DNA from: Okapia johnstoni
Lineage: Eukaryota; Chordata; Mammalia; Artiodactyla; Giraffidae
Assembly: GCA_024291935.2 (NCBI GenBank)
Contig: CM044320.1
Coordinates: 48,178,001 to 48,242,000, forward strand
DNA: 64,000 bases
Direction: 5' to 3'
The translations under genes were made by a program, and so were the position numbers. How positions within the stretch are numbered: position 1 is the stretch's first letter; each line of letters begins with the position of its first letter. Under the pieces are notes generated by a model. The model saw only the letters and a program-made list of their open reading frames with translations, had not been told where the DNA came from and did no database searches. This document shows, one piece after another, positions 10,963 to 22,265 of the stretch.

Positions 10963-11075
10963 CAAACTTCCCCTGTAGTCCAGTGGTTCAGACTGTGACT
11001 TCTAATGTATGGGGCACGAGTCAATTCCTGGTGAGGGAAGTAAGATCCCAGCAGTGTGCCCCCACCCCCAAAAAG
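10963..11075 (+). mobile_element. CHR-type tRNA-Glu SINE with TSD
   Basis: Diverged head and B-box region; flanked by aggtagaggc at 10953-10962 and 11076-11085. Confidence 0.88.
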
Positions 11076-11415
11076 AGGTAGAGGCAAAAACTCATGAAAA
11101 ATGAAACCATATGGCGACAACGCCTGAGATGTCACCAATCATTGACAATCTGAAGACCAAGTACCCAGAGGGATCTTGGGCAGCTCCATACAAAAGAACT
11201 TAAAGCAGCTCTCAAAGACCCAAGGGTAGCACGGTGGTGCTTCTGGCATAGGGATTAATCTGGGTGTGAGTTCTGCTTCCAGTTTCCCAGCTGTGACATC
11301 AGTGTCACACTGATGATATTTCAACATCTGCTTAAACTTAGTTTCCTTGCAAGAAAGGGGAGCCAGACAGCCGCTTCTCGAGGATGTTGAGAAGCGGAAG
11401 TGAAATCCAGGAGCT

Positions 11416-11612
11416 GCTTTAGCATAGCTCAGATGGTAAAGAATCTGCCTGCAATGTGGGAGATGCGAGTTCCATCCCTGGGTCAGGAATATCCTCTGGA
11501 GAAGGGAATGGCAACCCACTCCAGTATTCTTGCCTGGAGAATCCCAAGGACAGAGGAGCCAGTAGTCTGTGGGTCGCAAAGAGTCGGACGCAACTGGGCG
11601 ACTAGATCTACC
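11416..11612 (+). mobile_element. Bov-tA SINE
   Basis: Head (agctcagatggtaaag) and body present, ending at caactgggcgacta. Confidence 0.92.
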
Positions 11613-11946
11613 TCTTACACACTCAGCAAATGCCATATATCAGGACCCACTCTGATCTCAATACCGCCCAAGAGGCATCTGCCCGGTACCCAGTCTGTAA
11701 GTTCTCCTGTCTATCCTGAGCCTCTCAGGATGCCACTCTGTTCAGTGTCGGGGTAAAATCGGAACTGCTCAGCTCCCACGCCCTGTCTCCCAGTCCATCC
11801 CGGGACCACTGGGGGCATCCTCTTCTATACGAATGGGTACCCGATCTTTCCTCAGGACGCCCACGGGGTCTGGACACCTTCCCTCCGCATCAGCAGCGCT
11901 CCCCGCGCGGTGCCCCGCCTCCCGCCTCGCTCAGCCGGCTCCTCAC

Positions 11947-12077
11947 CTGATGTAGGGGAGAAAGGGGTTGACGTGCCCGGAGAGCACGGCGACCACGTAG
12001 GAGATGATGAAGGCGGCGGACGACCAGGTCACCAGCAGGAAGGGGACGAAGGCCATTCCCCGGAGAAAGCACAGCAT
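11947..12077 (-). CDS. DRAM1: DRAM1 coding exon 1 (DNA damage-regulated autophagy modulator 1)
   Basis: The minus strand encodes the first 43 residues plus two bases of codon 44 of DRAM1, beginning [10 protein letters not shown] and reaching a NPFLPYI segment. This matches my recollection of human DRAM1 almost residue for residue. DRAM1 is a multi-pass lysosomal membrane protein of the DRAM/TMEM150 family, induced by p53 and linked to autophagy. Residues 9-33 or so form the first hydrophobic membrane segment, followed by a short polar luminal loop. The exon ends in phase 2 at ATC AG, with the donor gtgagg reading down from 11946. The start was chosen by identity to the family. A second in-frame Met at residue 8 exists, but the first is the known start. 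The rest of the gene lies left of the window. The protein is known to need further exons for its other membrane segments. Confidence 0.96.
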
Positions 12078-12174
12078 CGCGCCGCCACCGCCGGGAGGGC
12101 GCTGCGCTCTTGCGGAGCCGGGTCGCGGGGCGGGTTGCGGGGCTGCTCCGCGCTGCCGGGAGGCGGGGGCGGCG

Positions 12175-12180
12175 CACGTG
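12175..12180. promoter_or_regulatory. DRAM1: CACGTG E-box in DRAM1 promoter
   Basis: A perfect CACGTG core (context gcgcacgtgcg) lies about 100 bp upstream of the DRAM1 start codon. bHLH-zip factors (MYC/MAX, USF, TFEB/TFE3) recognise this core, but the flanks are not the full CLEAR consensus. Function is inferred. Confidence 0.4.
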
Positions 12181-12720
12181 CGTTGAACAACAGCGGGCGG
12201 CCGGGCTGACCCGAGGCTCCGCGACGGCGGGGCAGGCCCGGCCCCGGAGGGAGGGGAGGCGCGGAGAGCGGAGCGAGGCTTTGGGCGGCGAGGCAGCGGC
12301 CAGGGGTGGGTGGGGCGCGGGCGGCCCGGGCTTGTTGCGAAACCAGTGAAGTCACAAAGCGGCGGCCCTCGCCGACTTGCCCGGCGCGCGGCGACCTCCC
12401 CGCGGACGCGACGCCGGGGCTGCTGGGGACCAGGCTCCTTTCGCTTTTGTTTTGGCCTCCTGGCGCGGGACGCGGCGGGGATGCCCGCCCAGACGGTCCC
12501 AGTCTACCCGCGCCGTCCTGCCCCTTGCACAACTCCGGAGAAATGGATCAACTCCTCCCCGCCCCTCCTCCTCCCCTCGGGGTTTCCGGGGTACCGGGCC
12601 TCGAACCCCGACGGCTTCCTATGCGTGGTCCCGCCGCCCGCGCGTCGCCAGGGAGAGCGTGACCACCGCGTGGTGACATCTACCGCATCCCGCCCGGCTG
12701 CACGGCTCCGGGCAGAATTG

Positions 12721-13270
12721 TTGGGTGACGTTCTCCAGGCCATGGGACATGGATGTGGCACCCACCTGGGCGGTGTCCACCTGGAAACCCGAAGCGTGTG
12801 GAGGCTGGGGGTTGCTGGAGTGAGGGTGGGGGGCCGGACTGAGCTCTGGCCGAGCCTGTGCTGCCCACAGTTCTACTTCCCTCGTCCCTCCCAACCCCAG
12901 GCGGACTTTCCTAGAAATTAAGTTTCTCTTTCTCTCACGGATCAGGGTTAGCCCGGGCTTGAAGCCATGTCGTAAGACTGGTAATAGTGATTTGGTACTT
13001 TTCAAACCCTGCGAAAGGGATTCGTGCTCCAGAGGCGCTTGCAAGCAAGGTGATTTTGAAATACAGTTTAGGAATTTGAGCCCAAGGTATGTGAGGTCAC
13101 GGGGTCATTGGTAACCAAACGTGGGTTCCTTTAAGCCACAGAAACATTTCTTGGGTGTCACACCTTGCTAGGGGTCAGGATACAAAAATTTAAATAGTTT
13201 CATGGGGTTTAGGCGACTGACATATCAAAATAAAATACACTGTATGGAATATCAAACAAATATGACAATC
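12721..13270. other. DRAM1 upstream flank, no feature recognised
   Basis: GC content falls gradually out of the CpG island. I see no second gene, conserved exon or repeat here. Confidence 0.45.
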
Positions 13271-13271
13271 T

Positions 13272-13288
13272 TTAAAAAAAAAAAAAAA
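13272..13288. repeat. Poly(A) tract
   Basis: Seventeen consecutive A; no recognisable retrotransposon body directly upstream. Confidence 0.9.
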
Positions 13289-13497
13289 AGGAAGAGATAT
13301 GCATAGAGTTGAGAGGCAGGTGCTGCTGCTTAGATGAAGAACCAAGGACTTTTTCCTGACAGATATTACAGTTTTTTAAAGTAAACAATTGCTCTTCAGG
13401 CAAGGAAAGGGGAGACTAGCATTTGTAATTCAAGGAGACAGCAGGAGAAAATGGCAAACTACCTGGTGTTCTGGAACTGGAAAAGCATGCAAGAGGA

Positions 13498-13590
13498 ACG
13501 CCATGGTAATCCAGTGGTTAGGACTACACTCTTCCACCGCAGAAGTCACAGGGTTCAGTCTCTGGTGGGGAACTGAGATTTCACACGCAG
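13498..13590 (+). mobile_element. CHR-type tRNA-Glu SINE
   Basis: Head ccatggtaatccagtggttag and a B-box-like gggttcagtctctggtgggg; no clear A tail because a Bov-tA abuts it. Confidence 0.8.
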
Positions 13591-13796
13591 TGTGTGTGCT
13601 TAGTCTTTCAGTCATCTCCGACTCTTTTCAGCCCTTTGGACTGTAGCCCGCCAGGCTCCTCTGTCCATGGAATTTTCCAAGCAAAAAATACTGGAGGAGG
13701 TTGTCATTTCCTCTTCCTGGGATCTTCCCCAGGGATCCAACCTACCTCTCTTGCACTGGCAGGTAGATTCTTCACCACTGTGCCATCTGGGAAGCA
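13591..13796 (-). mobile_element. Bov-tA SINE
   Basis: Reverse-oriented Bov-tA ending in gtgccatctgggaagc, the reverse complement of the head. Confidence 0.92.
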
Positions 13797-14202
13797 GAAC
13801 TACCAAATAAAGAAACAAACCATTAAAATAAAGACAGGTAAGAAAACACACTACTGTAAGCTGGACAATGGAGAGGTGAGCAAAGAGGCTGAAGCACCTG
13901 AGCCCCACTAAAAATCTTATTTGTTTGATTTTGGTTTTGGTAGTGAGGGGAGAAGGTACATGGACAGACTTGTATTTCAGGAGATCATTGAGGCTGTGGA
14001 AGGAGTGACCACAAATCCAATAAAGCAGAGGCTTTTAATTAAGCTTCTTTTTAAGAAAGTATGACAAAAGCTGCCATCCTTAGTGATCCGTTGTAGGTCT
14101 CTACTTAGGTTTCTCTGTTCTGAAAACCCACTCTCTTCCCTGGCCTTCCTTCCCTTCCCTGTCACCTCCTGTCTCTCTCCTACTCTGCAAACATGCTGTA
14201 CT
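13797..14202. other. No feature recognised
   Basis: Intergenic sequence with no supported repeat or gene. Confidence 0.4.
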
Positions 14203-14414
14203 CTGCTATGCTTAGTCGCTCAGTTATGTCCGACTCGTTTCAACCCCACGGACTATAGCCCACCATGCTCTTCTGTCCGTGGGGCTTCTCCAGGCAAGAA
14301 TGCTGGAGTGGGTCGTCATGTCCGCCTCCAAGGGATCTTCCCAACCCAGGGATCGAACCCAGGTCTCTCACATTGCAGATGGATTCTTTACTGTCTGAGC
14401 CACCAGGGAAGCCC
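14203..14414 (-). mobile_element. Bov-tA SINE
   Basis: Reverse-oriented, from gcttagtcgctcag to tgagccaccagggaagccc. Confidence 0.93.
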
Positions 14415-14541
14415 ACTCTACAACTGTCTGATTTAAGAAACCCTCCCTGAGGCAGGGGAATTATGACATCAAATGGAATTCACTTGATCATTTTATCTCT
14501 CTGTTCCTTAAGTCCCTTAAACAATTCAATTGGCTAATCAC

Positions 14542-14815
14542 TTTTTTTGTTTGCTTGTTTTTATTAAACTTTTTACTTTGGAGTATAGCTGATTAACCGT
14601 GTTGTGATAGTTTCAGGTGGACAGCAAAGTGACTCAGCCATATATATGCATTTATTCATTCTCCCCCAAACTCCCCTCCCATCCAGGCTGCCACATAACA
14701 TTGAGCAGAGTTCCCTGTGCTATACAGTAGGTCCTTGTTGGTTATCCATTTTAAATATAGCAGTGTGTACATATCCATCCCAGACTCCCTAACCATCCCT
14801 TTCCCCCGGCTAACC
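14542..14815 (-). mobile_element. L1 3' UTR fragment
   Basis: Reverse complement of the ruminant L1 3' end, with the blocks tatacagtaggtccttgttgg and gactcagccatatatatgc. Confidence 0.85.
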
Positions 14816-15213
14816 ACTTTTAACCCAAACATACAAGAGTTGTCTGACTATAAAGGTAGTAAGAATTTTGTTGTTTAACATAAATATGTACACATGTATA
14901 TATTTAAAATGGATTCATAAGTGTAACTAACTGTATACACATACATATGGTGTCTACCAGTCCTAAGGAGCCCAGGGCTGCTTTCCCTTCCTAAAGCTTT
15001 TGATGCCATAAATCTTATGACAACTACTCCTTAGAATAGTAAAGTTTATATGGTAAGACACGCAAAAATACTGGAAAACTTCCTTACTGGTGAAGGAAAC
15101 CAGAATATGTCATCCCAAAAGATGTCTCTTTAACATATTGGTTTTAGCTGAATCCAATTAAGAAGGAGCAAAAGCAGAAAAAGTTCTCTCTACCCTCTTC
15201 CTTTCTGTCTAAA
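14816..15213. other. No feature recognised
   Basis: AT-rich sequence with short ACATAT runs at 14880-14950. Confidence 0.4.
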
Positions 15214-15432
15214 ACTCTTCTCTTCTGCTCTCAGTTGTGTCTGACTCTTTGTGACCCTATGGACTGTAGCCCGCCAGGGTCCTCTGTCCATGGGATTTTT
15301 CAGGCAAGAATGCTGGAGTGGGCTGCCATTTCCTACTCTAGGGGATCTTTCTGACATAGGGATCAAAACCGCATCTCTTGCATCTCCTGCATTGGCAGGC
15401 AGATTCTTTATCACTGTGCCACCTGGGAAGCC
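15214..15432 (-). mobile_element. Bov-tA SINE with TSD
   Basis: Flanked by the 14-bp duplication cctttctgtctaaa at 15200-15213 and 15433-15446. Confidence 0.95.
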
Positions 15433-15446
15433 CCTTTCTGTCTAAA

Positions 15447-15835
15447 GGCAGAATATAAATTTCCTTTGCTGAAGAGAGTCCTAGATTCTTAGCCCAGAGA
15501 TGACACCAGAGGAATCTGCAAACAAGCCTCACTCCACTCACTTCCCCCAATATATTACATTCCCCCCGTTTCCTGCCCTTGGAATCCTACAAACATTTTC
15601 CTTTGTCCTGTCATTTCTGTACTAATTTATTGTTTCTTTGTTAAGATGATGTATTCACCCAAGTTCTAGCTCTCCCTTTGTTACTCATACTTGAGTTTCT
15701 CCCATGCATTTATGAGATGTATATATTAATAAATTTCTTATTATCTACCTTTAAGATGTATAATAAAGTTTTGCTTCTCCCCTGGATTTGATTCTGACTT
15801 TCTGTCAGAGGAAGTCATTCTGTCTCAAAGTAAGG
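15447..15835 (+). mobile_element. Probable old LTR remnant
   Basis: The 3' part resembles an LTR R/U5: an aataaag signal near 15760-15770 followed by ttttgcttctcccctgg and a gactttctgtcaga end. Family not determined. Confidence 0.4.
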
Positions 15836-15944
15836 ATCTCAGTGGGCTGTCCTTTAGAGGATGAAGTCATTCTTCCTTGATGACCATCATTTACTGACAA
15901 GCAGTGTTGCTCTGATCTAAACAAACCTCACATCAAAGCTCAAG

Positions 15945-16075
15945 TGTCATCCTCTTTTTATGGATGAGGAAACTGAAATTCAAGGCCATTAAGTTATTGA
16001 ATAGAAGTTCAGAATTCGAATTCAGGTTTATTTGACTCAAAAAAACTGTAACCCTAACCATTGTGAGGAACTGCC
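15945..16075 (+). mobile_element. MIR SINE
   Basis: Diverged MIR with the atggatgaggaaactgaaat block and a gaattcgaattcagg core remnant. Confidence 0.65.
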
Positions 16076-16713
16076 TCACCATTCTAATTCCCCAAACTCC
16101 AGAATTACAGAAGGAAACCCTTAAAATATATAGAGTTATCTTATTTGTAAACTTTTGTATGGATATACTTCTGCATTTTGAAGAACTTACACAATGTGTA
16201 ATAGCAACATAAACAATTGAAAAGCATTCATAATTCCCTGGCAGTGAGTCAACTTCCTCAATTTCCTAGCTTCTATTTTTTTCTTTTACATAGAAATAGT
16301 TAAAATCAAATTGTAGTTACAAGTGTGTAGTTTGATTATTTTTATGTATGAAACATCTGCTCCATGTTGTTACACTCTTTGAGTTACTACTTTTACTCGG
16401 TATTTATGCACTGAATTAATGAGCTATAGTTTATTTCATGCCCCACATTGTTAAACACTGGGGGCAGTGAAATAAACTGTGCTCATCCAGATAGCATTTA
16501 AATGACATTTAAATCACATTCTACGAACATTTCAGGTTTCTGCCTTTCTTTTCACTTTAGGTAAATTTCCATGCGTGGGATTGCTCTGTCAAAGGACAAT
16601 ACAAACATTTTAAAAATCCATGTTAACATTCTAAATTATTTGAAACTGTAGTACCAGTTTCATTGCTTTAATAACCTACTGCAGTTTCATCATATACCAC
16701 CTCCATTTCTGTA
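16076..16713. other. AT-rich intergenic sequence, possible old L1 traces
   Basis: The block at 16555-16610 (gggattgctctgtcaaagg) resembles the minus strand of old L1 ORF2. Nothing else is recognised. Confidence 0.4.
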
Positions 16714-16853
16714 TTTTTTTTTAACATTTATTTATTTGTCTGCAGCTGGTCACAGCTGTGGCATGAGGGATCCAGTTCCCTGACCAGGGATCAAACCTAG
16801 GCCTCCTGCGTTGGGAACATGGAGTCTTGGCCCCTGGACCACCTGGGAAGTCC
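16714..16853 (-). mobile_element. CHR-type tRNA-Glu SINE
   Basis: Reverse orientation: tail seen as atttatttatttg, head as ccacctgggaagtcc. Confidence 0.88.
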
Positions 16854-17351
16854 TGGAGGCTGGTTATTTCTTGCTTACCCTTATTTTGGTCCCACAACCC
16901 TGGTCTCTAAGGCTTAAATTCCTTAATTAGAAGGTGGTTGAAAGCCTAAAACTTCAGTGGCACTTATTCAGGGTAGATGCCCCTGACCAAATACAGTCCC
17001 AGAGCTGGGCCCACACCTCTGGATTTCTATTCTTTTTGGAGGTCTTGCCCCAATAACTCCTTATCCTTTGGTTAAATCTGATACTTTTAAAATGATTTTA
17101 TATTTCCCCAGATTTTTCAGTTGTCCGAATTTCCTAGTCCAGCGTTTTTATAAGCAGCAGTGGAGGCATTGCACTAGGTCCTTGTCTTTTTTTTTTAATG
17201 CAAAAGCAGCTTTTTAGAATTCACAGTTCAATATCTTGCTCATTTGTCATTACGCAGCTCTTTAATTATGAGAAAAGAGAGTACGAAAATTAGCACTGCT
17301 AATTTCATTTCCCTCACCATTCTTTACTTAATCTCTATGTTTTTATTCACA
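16854..17351. other. No feature recognised
   Basis: Intergenic sequence with one poly(T) run near 17188-17197. Confidence 0.4.
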
Positions 17352-18187
17352 GGCAAGCTGGAATCAAGATTACTGGGAGAAATATCAATAACCTCAGCTA
17401 TGCAGGTGACACCACCCTTATGGCAGAAACCGAAGAAGAACTAAAGAGCCTCTTGATGAAACTGAAAGAGGAGAGTGAAAAAGTTGGCTTAAAACTCAAC
17501 ATTCAGAAAACTAAGATCATAGCACCTGGTCCCATCACTTCATGGCAAATAGATGGGGAGACAGTGGAAACAGTGTCAAACTTTATTTTTTTGGGCTCCA
17601 AAATCACTGCAGATGGTGACTGCAGCCATGAAATTCAAAGACCCTTGCTCCTTGGAAGAAAAGCTATGACAAACCTAGATAGCATATTAAAAAGCAGAGA
17701 CATTACTTTCCCAACAAAGATCTGTCTAGTCAAGGCTATGGTTTTTCCAACGGTCATGTGTGGATGTGAGAGCTGGGCTGTAAAGAAAGCTGAGTGCTGA
17801 AGAATTGATGCTTTTGAACTGTGGTGTTGGAGGAGACTCTTGAGAGTCCCTCGAAGTACAAGGAGATCAAACCAGTCAATCCTAAAGGAAATCAGTCCTG
17901 AATATTCATTGGAAGGACTGATGCTGAAGCTGAAACTCCAATACTTTGGCCACCTGATGCGAAGAGCTGACTCATTTGAAAAGACCCTGATGCTGGGAAA
18001 GATTGAGGGCAGGAGGAGAAGGGGACAACAAAGGATGAGATGGTTGGATGGCATCATTGACTCGATGAACATGAGTTTGAGTAAACTCCGGGAGTTGGTG
18101 ATGGACATGGAGTCCTGGCGTGTTGCAGTCCATGGGGTTGCAAAGAGTTGGACACGATTGAGCGACTGAACTGAACTGAACTGAACT
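17352..18187 (+). mobile_element. BovB LINE, 5'-truncated (RT C-terminus and 3' end)
   Basis: BovB (RTE-type non-LTR retrotransposon) from just upstream of the reverse transcriptase active site to the (ACTGA)n tail. The expected YADD motif is mutated to YAGD at 17399-17410, and the frame is closed by a stop at about 17798, so the copy is dead. Length about 840 bp against about 3.2 kb for a complete element. Confidence 0.95.
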
Positions 18188-18396
18188 GAAAAGCCTCAAT
18201 TGTTTCTCTTTTCTAAAAGCTGCAGTGACCCCTCTCCATGAATATGGACTGAACTTACTGACTTCTGAAGATGAAAGTATGGAAGGAGAAATAATGTATC
18301 TTTACAGAGAGAAATCTTAACATCACCTTAACTAGATGATCAAAGTTAACATCACCAGTAGCAAACTGATGTTCTATATTCTACAGATTAATATGT

Positions 18397-18619
18397 GCGT
18401 GGGTTCATGCTCAGTCACTTAGATTTGTCTGACTCTTTGCAACCCTTTGGACTCCTGCCATGCTCTTTTGTCCATGGGATTTGTTTTGGCAAGAATACTG
18501 GAGTGTGTTGCCATTTCCTCCTCCAATGGATCTTCCTGACCCAGGGATCTGAACCCAGGTCTCCTGCTTCTCCTGCATTGCAGGCAGATTCTTTACCTGC
18601 TGAGCCATCAGGGAAGCCC
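18397..18619 (-). mobile_element. Bov-tA SINE
   Basis: Complete reverse-oriented copy ending in tgagccatcagggaagcccc. Confidence 0.93.
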
Positions 18620-18672
18620 CACAGTTTGATATAATAATAATATATTCTATATATTTATATAACAATATATCC
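18620..18672. repeat. AT-rich (TAA/TATA)n tract
   Basis: ataataataatatattctatatatttatataacaatatat-type low complexity. Confidence 0.75.
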
Positions 18673-18759
18673 TGATGTGTTGAGAAAGTATTTCACCTCT
18701 GTGGTATTTTCCCCAAAGTCCATTACCTCATCCCAGCTTCATCTAATCATGAGAAAACA

Positions 18760-19130
18760 AGACAAACTGTAATTGAAGGCCACTCTATAAAATACCTGAC
18801 ACTACTTTGAAAAGTGTCAAAGTCATGAAAAACAAGGAAAGACTGAGGAACTGTCACAGACTAGAGGAACAAAGGAAACATCTAAACGTTATATGGTATC
18901 CCACATTGGATCCTGGAATAGAAAAAGGACCTTAGTGAAAAAACTGGTGAAATCAGAATTAAGCTTATAGCTTAGTTAATGGTAATGTGCCAATGTTAAT
19001 TTCTTAGTTTTGATAAATGTATCATGGTACATGTTAATATTACGGGAAACTGGGTCAAGGGTATGTGGGAATTCTCTGTGCTTTCTTTGCAACTTTTCTG
19101 TAGATCTACAATAAGTCCAAAATATTTTTT
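18760..19130 (+). mobile_element. Ancient L1 3' UTR (L1M-like)
   Basis: The blocks aatattacgggaaactggg and ctttgcaacttttctgtag are typical of old mammalian L1 3' ends. Confidence 0.65.
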
Positions 19131-19140
19131 AAAGTTGCAG

Positions 19141-19449
19141 ACTTCCCTGGTGGTACAGTGGATAAGAATCCATCTGCCAAGGCAGGGGACATGGGTTCGA
19201 TCCCTGGTCTTAGAAGATTCCGCATGACTCAGAGTAACTAAGTCCATGTGCCACAACTACTGAACCCGCACTCTAGAGCCTGTGATTCACAACTACTGAG
19301 TCCATACACCTTGAGCCTGTGCTCTTCAACAAGAGAAGCCACAGCAGTGAGAAGCCCTGGCAATTCTCGCTGAAACTAAAGAAGGCCTGCACACAACAAC
19401 GTGCGTGCCAGAACAAAGACCCAGAACAACTGAAAATAATTTTTTTTAA
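19141..19449 (+). mobile_element. Long CHR-type SINE with TSD
   Basis: tRNA-Glu head and long CHR body; flanked by aaagttgcag at 19131-19140 and 19450-19459. Confidence 0.93.
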
Positions 19450-19614
19450 AAAGTTGCAGTAAAGTATTTACCAAAATTCAATAAGATCTTGTATTTAAAA
19501 TCTCATGCTTCATTAGTCACCTTTTGACAATCATGTTACTTTTCTCAGTTGTATTGTAGAAGTAGAGAACCTACAGTATGCCTAGATGTTCACCTAGAAT
19601 GAAGGATTCCTCTA

Positions 19615-19945
19615 AAAAGAACTGATGCAAATGAATTTATTGACAAAACAGAAACAAACTCACAGACTTAGAGAATGAGTTTATGGATGCCGGGGGGAAG
19701 GGTGGTGGGGAGGGATAGTTAGGGAGTTTAGGATGGACATGTACACATCGCTACATTTAAAATGGATAACCAACAAGGTCCTACCGTATAGCTCAGGGGA
19801 TTCTGTGCAATGTCATGCAGCAGCCTGGATGGGAGGAGAGTTTGGGGAAGAATGGATACATATATGTGTACGGCTGAGTCTGCTGAAACTATCACAACAT
19901 TGTTAATTGGTTATACTCCCAGATAAAATTAAAAGTTAAAAAAAA
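19615..19945 (+). mobile_element. L1 3' UTR fragment
   Basis: Ruminant L1 3' end from aaactcacagacttagagaa to the final ataaaattaaaagtt tail. Confidence 0.85.
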
Positions 19946-20325
19946 TATATAATGAAAGATTCCTGCTTATTTTCCACTGTCTGGTGTTTGCTGGGAAGAG
20001 GTTCCTTAGGCAGGAACTTTATTTCCTAGTTCTTACCAATGGAGGGGTTAAGTCACTTCCTGGTGAAACAGTGGGTATGCCTCTTCCACTTTCTTTGTCC
20101 GTAGGCTGGCTGGATACCAATGCCCATGGTGACCTTGGAAGTCACTTGTATGAATAGAGACTGCCAACCTGGATCCCTGAACAGCTCTATGAGGCAGAGA
20201 ACTCCATCCAAACCCCAGTGCCCAACCATTCAGAAACACTAGTTTGGATCTTTACATAAATGAGAAACTAAAGCCTTTGAGATTTCTGGGTTTATCTGCT
20301 GCAGCAGCCCACACCTCTCAAAGTA
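19946..20325. other. No feature recognised
   Basis: No supported repeat or gene. Confidence 0.4.
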
Positions 20326-20526
20326 TGTGTGTGTGCATGCTCAGTCCTGTTTGATTCTGTGACTCCATGGACTGTGGCCCACCAGGATCCTCTGTCCATG
20401 GGATTCTCCCGGCAAGAATGCTAGTTGCCATTTCCTTCTCCAGCAGGTGTTCCCAACCCAGGGGTCAAACCCACATCTCTTGCATTGACAGGCAGGATCT
20501 TTACCACTCGTGCCACCTGGGAAGCC
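20326..20526 (-). mobile_element. Bov-tA SINE
   Basis: Reverse-oriented copy with small internal deletions, ending in gtgccacctgggaagccc. Confidence 0.92.
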
Positions 20527-20835
20527 CACTTCTCAATATATACATATGCTTAAGTTGACTCTCCCACCTTCTTTAACTCATCTGAACTATTCACATGGTA
20601 TCTCTAGATTCCCAGAGAAAGTCAGGCAGAGGTTAACAAACATTGCTATGAACAACAAACATAGGACAGCTAAAGTGAATAAAAGATGATTATAATTCAA
20701 TACATTCAAAATCAAAATAGTGTATTTTTCAATGAATGGGAGGGCCTCAAGGATCATCCCACCCAAGAGAATGTCACCATCCCTCTCCTTCCAAGAGTCT
20801 CTGAAACAGTCAAGGAAATTTATCTGAACAAAAGG

Positions 20836-21236
20836 TGGTTGTTGTTAAGTTGCTAAGTGGTGTCCGACTCATTGCGACCCCATGGACTGCAGCATGCCAG
20901 GCTTCCCCGTCCTTCACTATCTCCCAGAGTTTGCTCAAACTCACGTCCATTGAGTCGGTGATGCCACCCAACCATCTCATTCTCTGCCACCCCCTTATTC
21001 TCCTGCCCTTAATCTTTCCTAGCATCAAGGTCTTTGCCAATGAGTCAGTTCTTCACATCACGTGGCCAAATTATTGGAGCTTCAGCAACAGTTCTTCCAG
21101 TGAATATTCAGGGTTGATTTCCTTTAGGATTGGCTGATTTGATCTTCTTGCTGTTCAAGGGACTCTCAAAAGTCTTCTCCAGCATCACAATTCAAAAGCA
21201 TCGATTCTTCAGTGCTCAGCCTTCTTTATGGTTCAA
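20836..21236 (-). mobile_element. BovB LINE 3' part
   Basis: Reverse complement of the last about 400 bp of BovB, running from gttgttgttaagttgc upstream into the C-terminal ORF segment (cagccttctttatggttcaac), where a Bov-A2 interrupts it. Confidence 0.93.
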
Positions 21237-21505
21237 CTCATGGCACCCTACTCCAGTACTCTTGCCTGGAAAATCCCCTGGACGGAGGAGCCTGGTAGGC
21301 TACAGTCCATGGGGTCGCTAAGAGTCAGACATGACTGAGCGACTTCACTTTCACTTTTCCCTTTCGTGCACTGGAGAAGGAAATGGCAACCCACTCCAGT
21401 ATTCTTGCCTGGAGAATCCCAGGGACGGGGGAGCCTGGTGGGCTGCCGTCTATGAGGTTGTACAGTGTCAGACACGACTGAAGCGACTTAGCAGCAGCAG
21501 CAGCA
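21237..21505 (+). mobile_element. Bov-A2 dimeric SINE
   Basis: Two Bov-A monomers joined by a cttcactttcacttttccc linker, with a (CAG)n tail at 21491-21504. This is a complete Bov-A2, apparently inserted at the end of the reverse BovB fragment. Confidence 0.95.
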
Positions 21506-21980
21506 TATTCATACTAATGTGTACCATCTCTTTTGAAGCACCATATATAACTTCCAATGTCCCTTTTATGATACATAAGAACTTAAAATATGCTCTTTAG
21601 AGGTAGGGGCTAAGTAGAATCTCTTTCCTATATTCCTGCTCTAGCAAAGGGACATTTTCATAATGGCGATGTTACCACTGGGGTGTTGATCACCATTTGA
21701 GTGACCCACACTGTGTGCGTGCGAGCATGTGTGTGTGTCTGTGTTTATTATGGCAGGGATCCCTGAACTGTGAATAGATTCTGAGCCCTGTTCCCAGGTA
21801 TGGAGAGAAGTCCATAAGTACACAAAGGCAGGAAATTTTACACAGTGAGCCAGATTTTTCTGGTGCCTAAGCTTACTCACTTTTATCAATACATACTTAA
21901 ATTTAAAGATATATTGTTTGTTTTCTTTAAATTGTTCTTCTGGAAAACATTCTTAGATATATTCTCCTAGAATAGCTAGA
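21506..21980. other. No gene; short GT-rich run
   Basis: An imperfect TG repeat lies at 21713-21741. Nothing else recognised. Confidence 0.45.
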
Positions 21981-22265
21981 AAAAATTTCTGCTTTGTTCA
22001 CTGCCGTACTCCCAGGTTTGAAGCAGTGCTTTGACATAGGTGCTTAATAAATACTTGCTGAATCCATTCACCTCACAATGATATTCTTCAGGAAGTCTTC
22101 CCTCTGTGCTACTCTTCTGCATCTGGAAGCATCTGGGCTACTTCTGTTATATACTTCACAATGTAACATCTCAGCCTACCCACTAGACTCAACATTCTGT
22201 GGGCAGAAACTAAACCTCCCTATATTTGTATCTCCAGCACTAGGTTTTGGGCTGGTCTCAGACTG
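21981..22265 (+). mobile_element. L2 LINE 3' end fragments
   Basis: The block ataggtgcttaataaatacttgctgaa at 22037-22063 is the typical L2 3' terminus. A second L2-like segment may follow to 22265. Confidence 0.6.

Larger units (their letters stand above)
1..11946 (-). other. DRAM1: DRAM1 intron 1 (part)
   Basis: Everything to the left of the DRAM1 exon 1 splice donor (gt read on the minus strand at 11946-11945) is intron 1 of that gene. I looked on the minus strand for the second coding exon, which should continue the conserved loop after the first membrane segment, and did not find it, so the intron runs off the left edge. The intron is mostly SINEs and L1 remnants. Confidence 0.85.
11880..12720. 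promoter_or_regulatory. DRAM1: CpG island covering DRAM1 promoter and exon 1
   Basis: Very GC- and CpG-rich DNA surrounds the DRAM1 start codon, in contrast to the AT-rich flanks. No TATA box is apparent, as expected for a CpG-island promoter. On the minus strand I see no upstream ATG for at least 100 bases before the DRAM1 start. The island includes a CACGTG E-box at 12175-12180 and several GC boxes. Most longer open frames in it are GC-driven chance frames. Confidence 0.88.

Noticed and set aside
12310..12921. 203-codon plus-strand open frame across the DRAM1 CpG island
   Set aside because: GC-rich, stop-poor DNA gives long chance frames; it is opposite in sense to DRAM1, rich in Arg/Pro/Gly, and has no recognisable domain.
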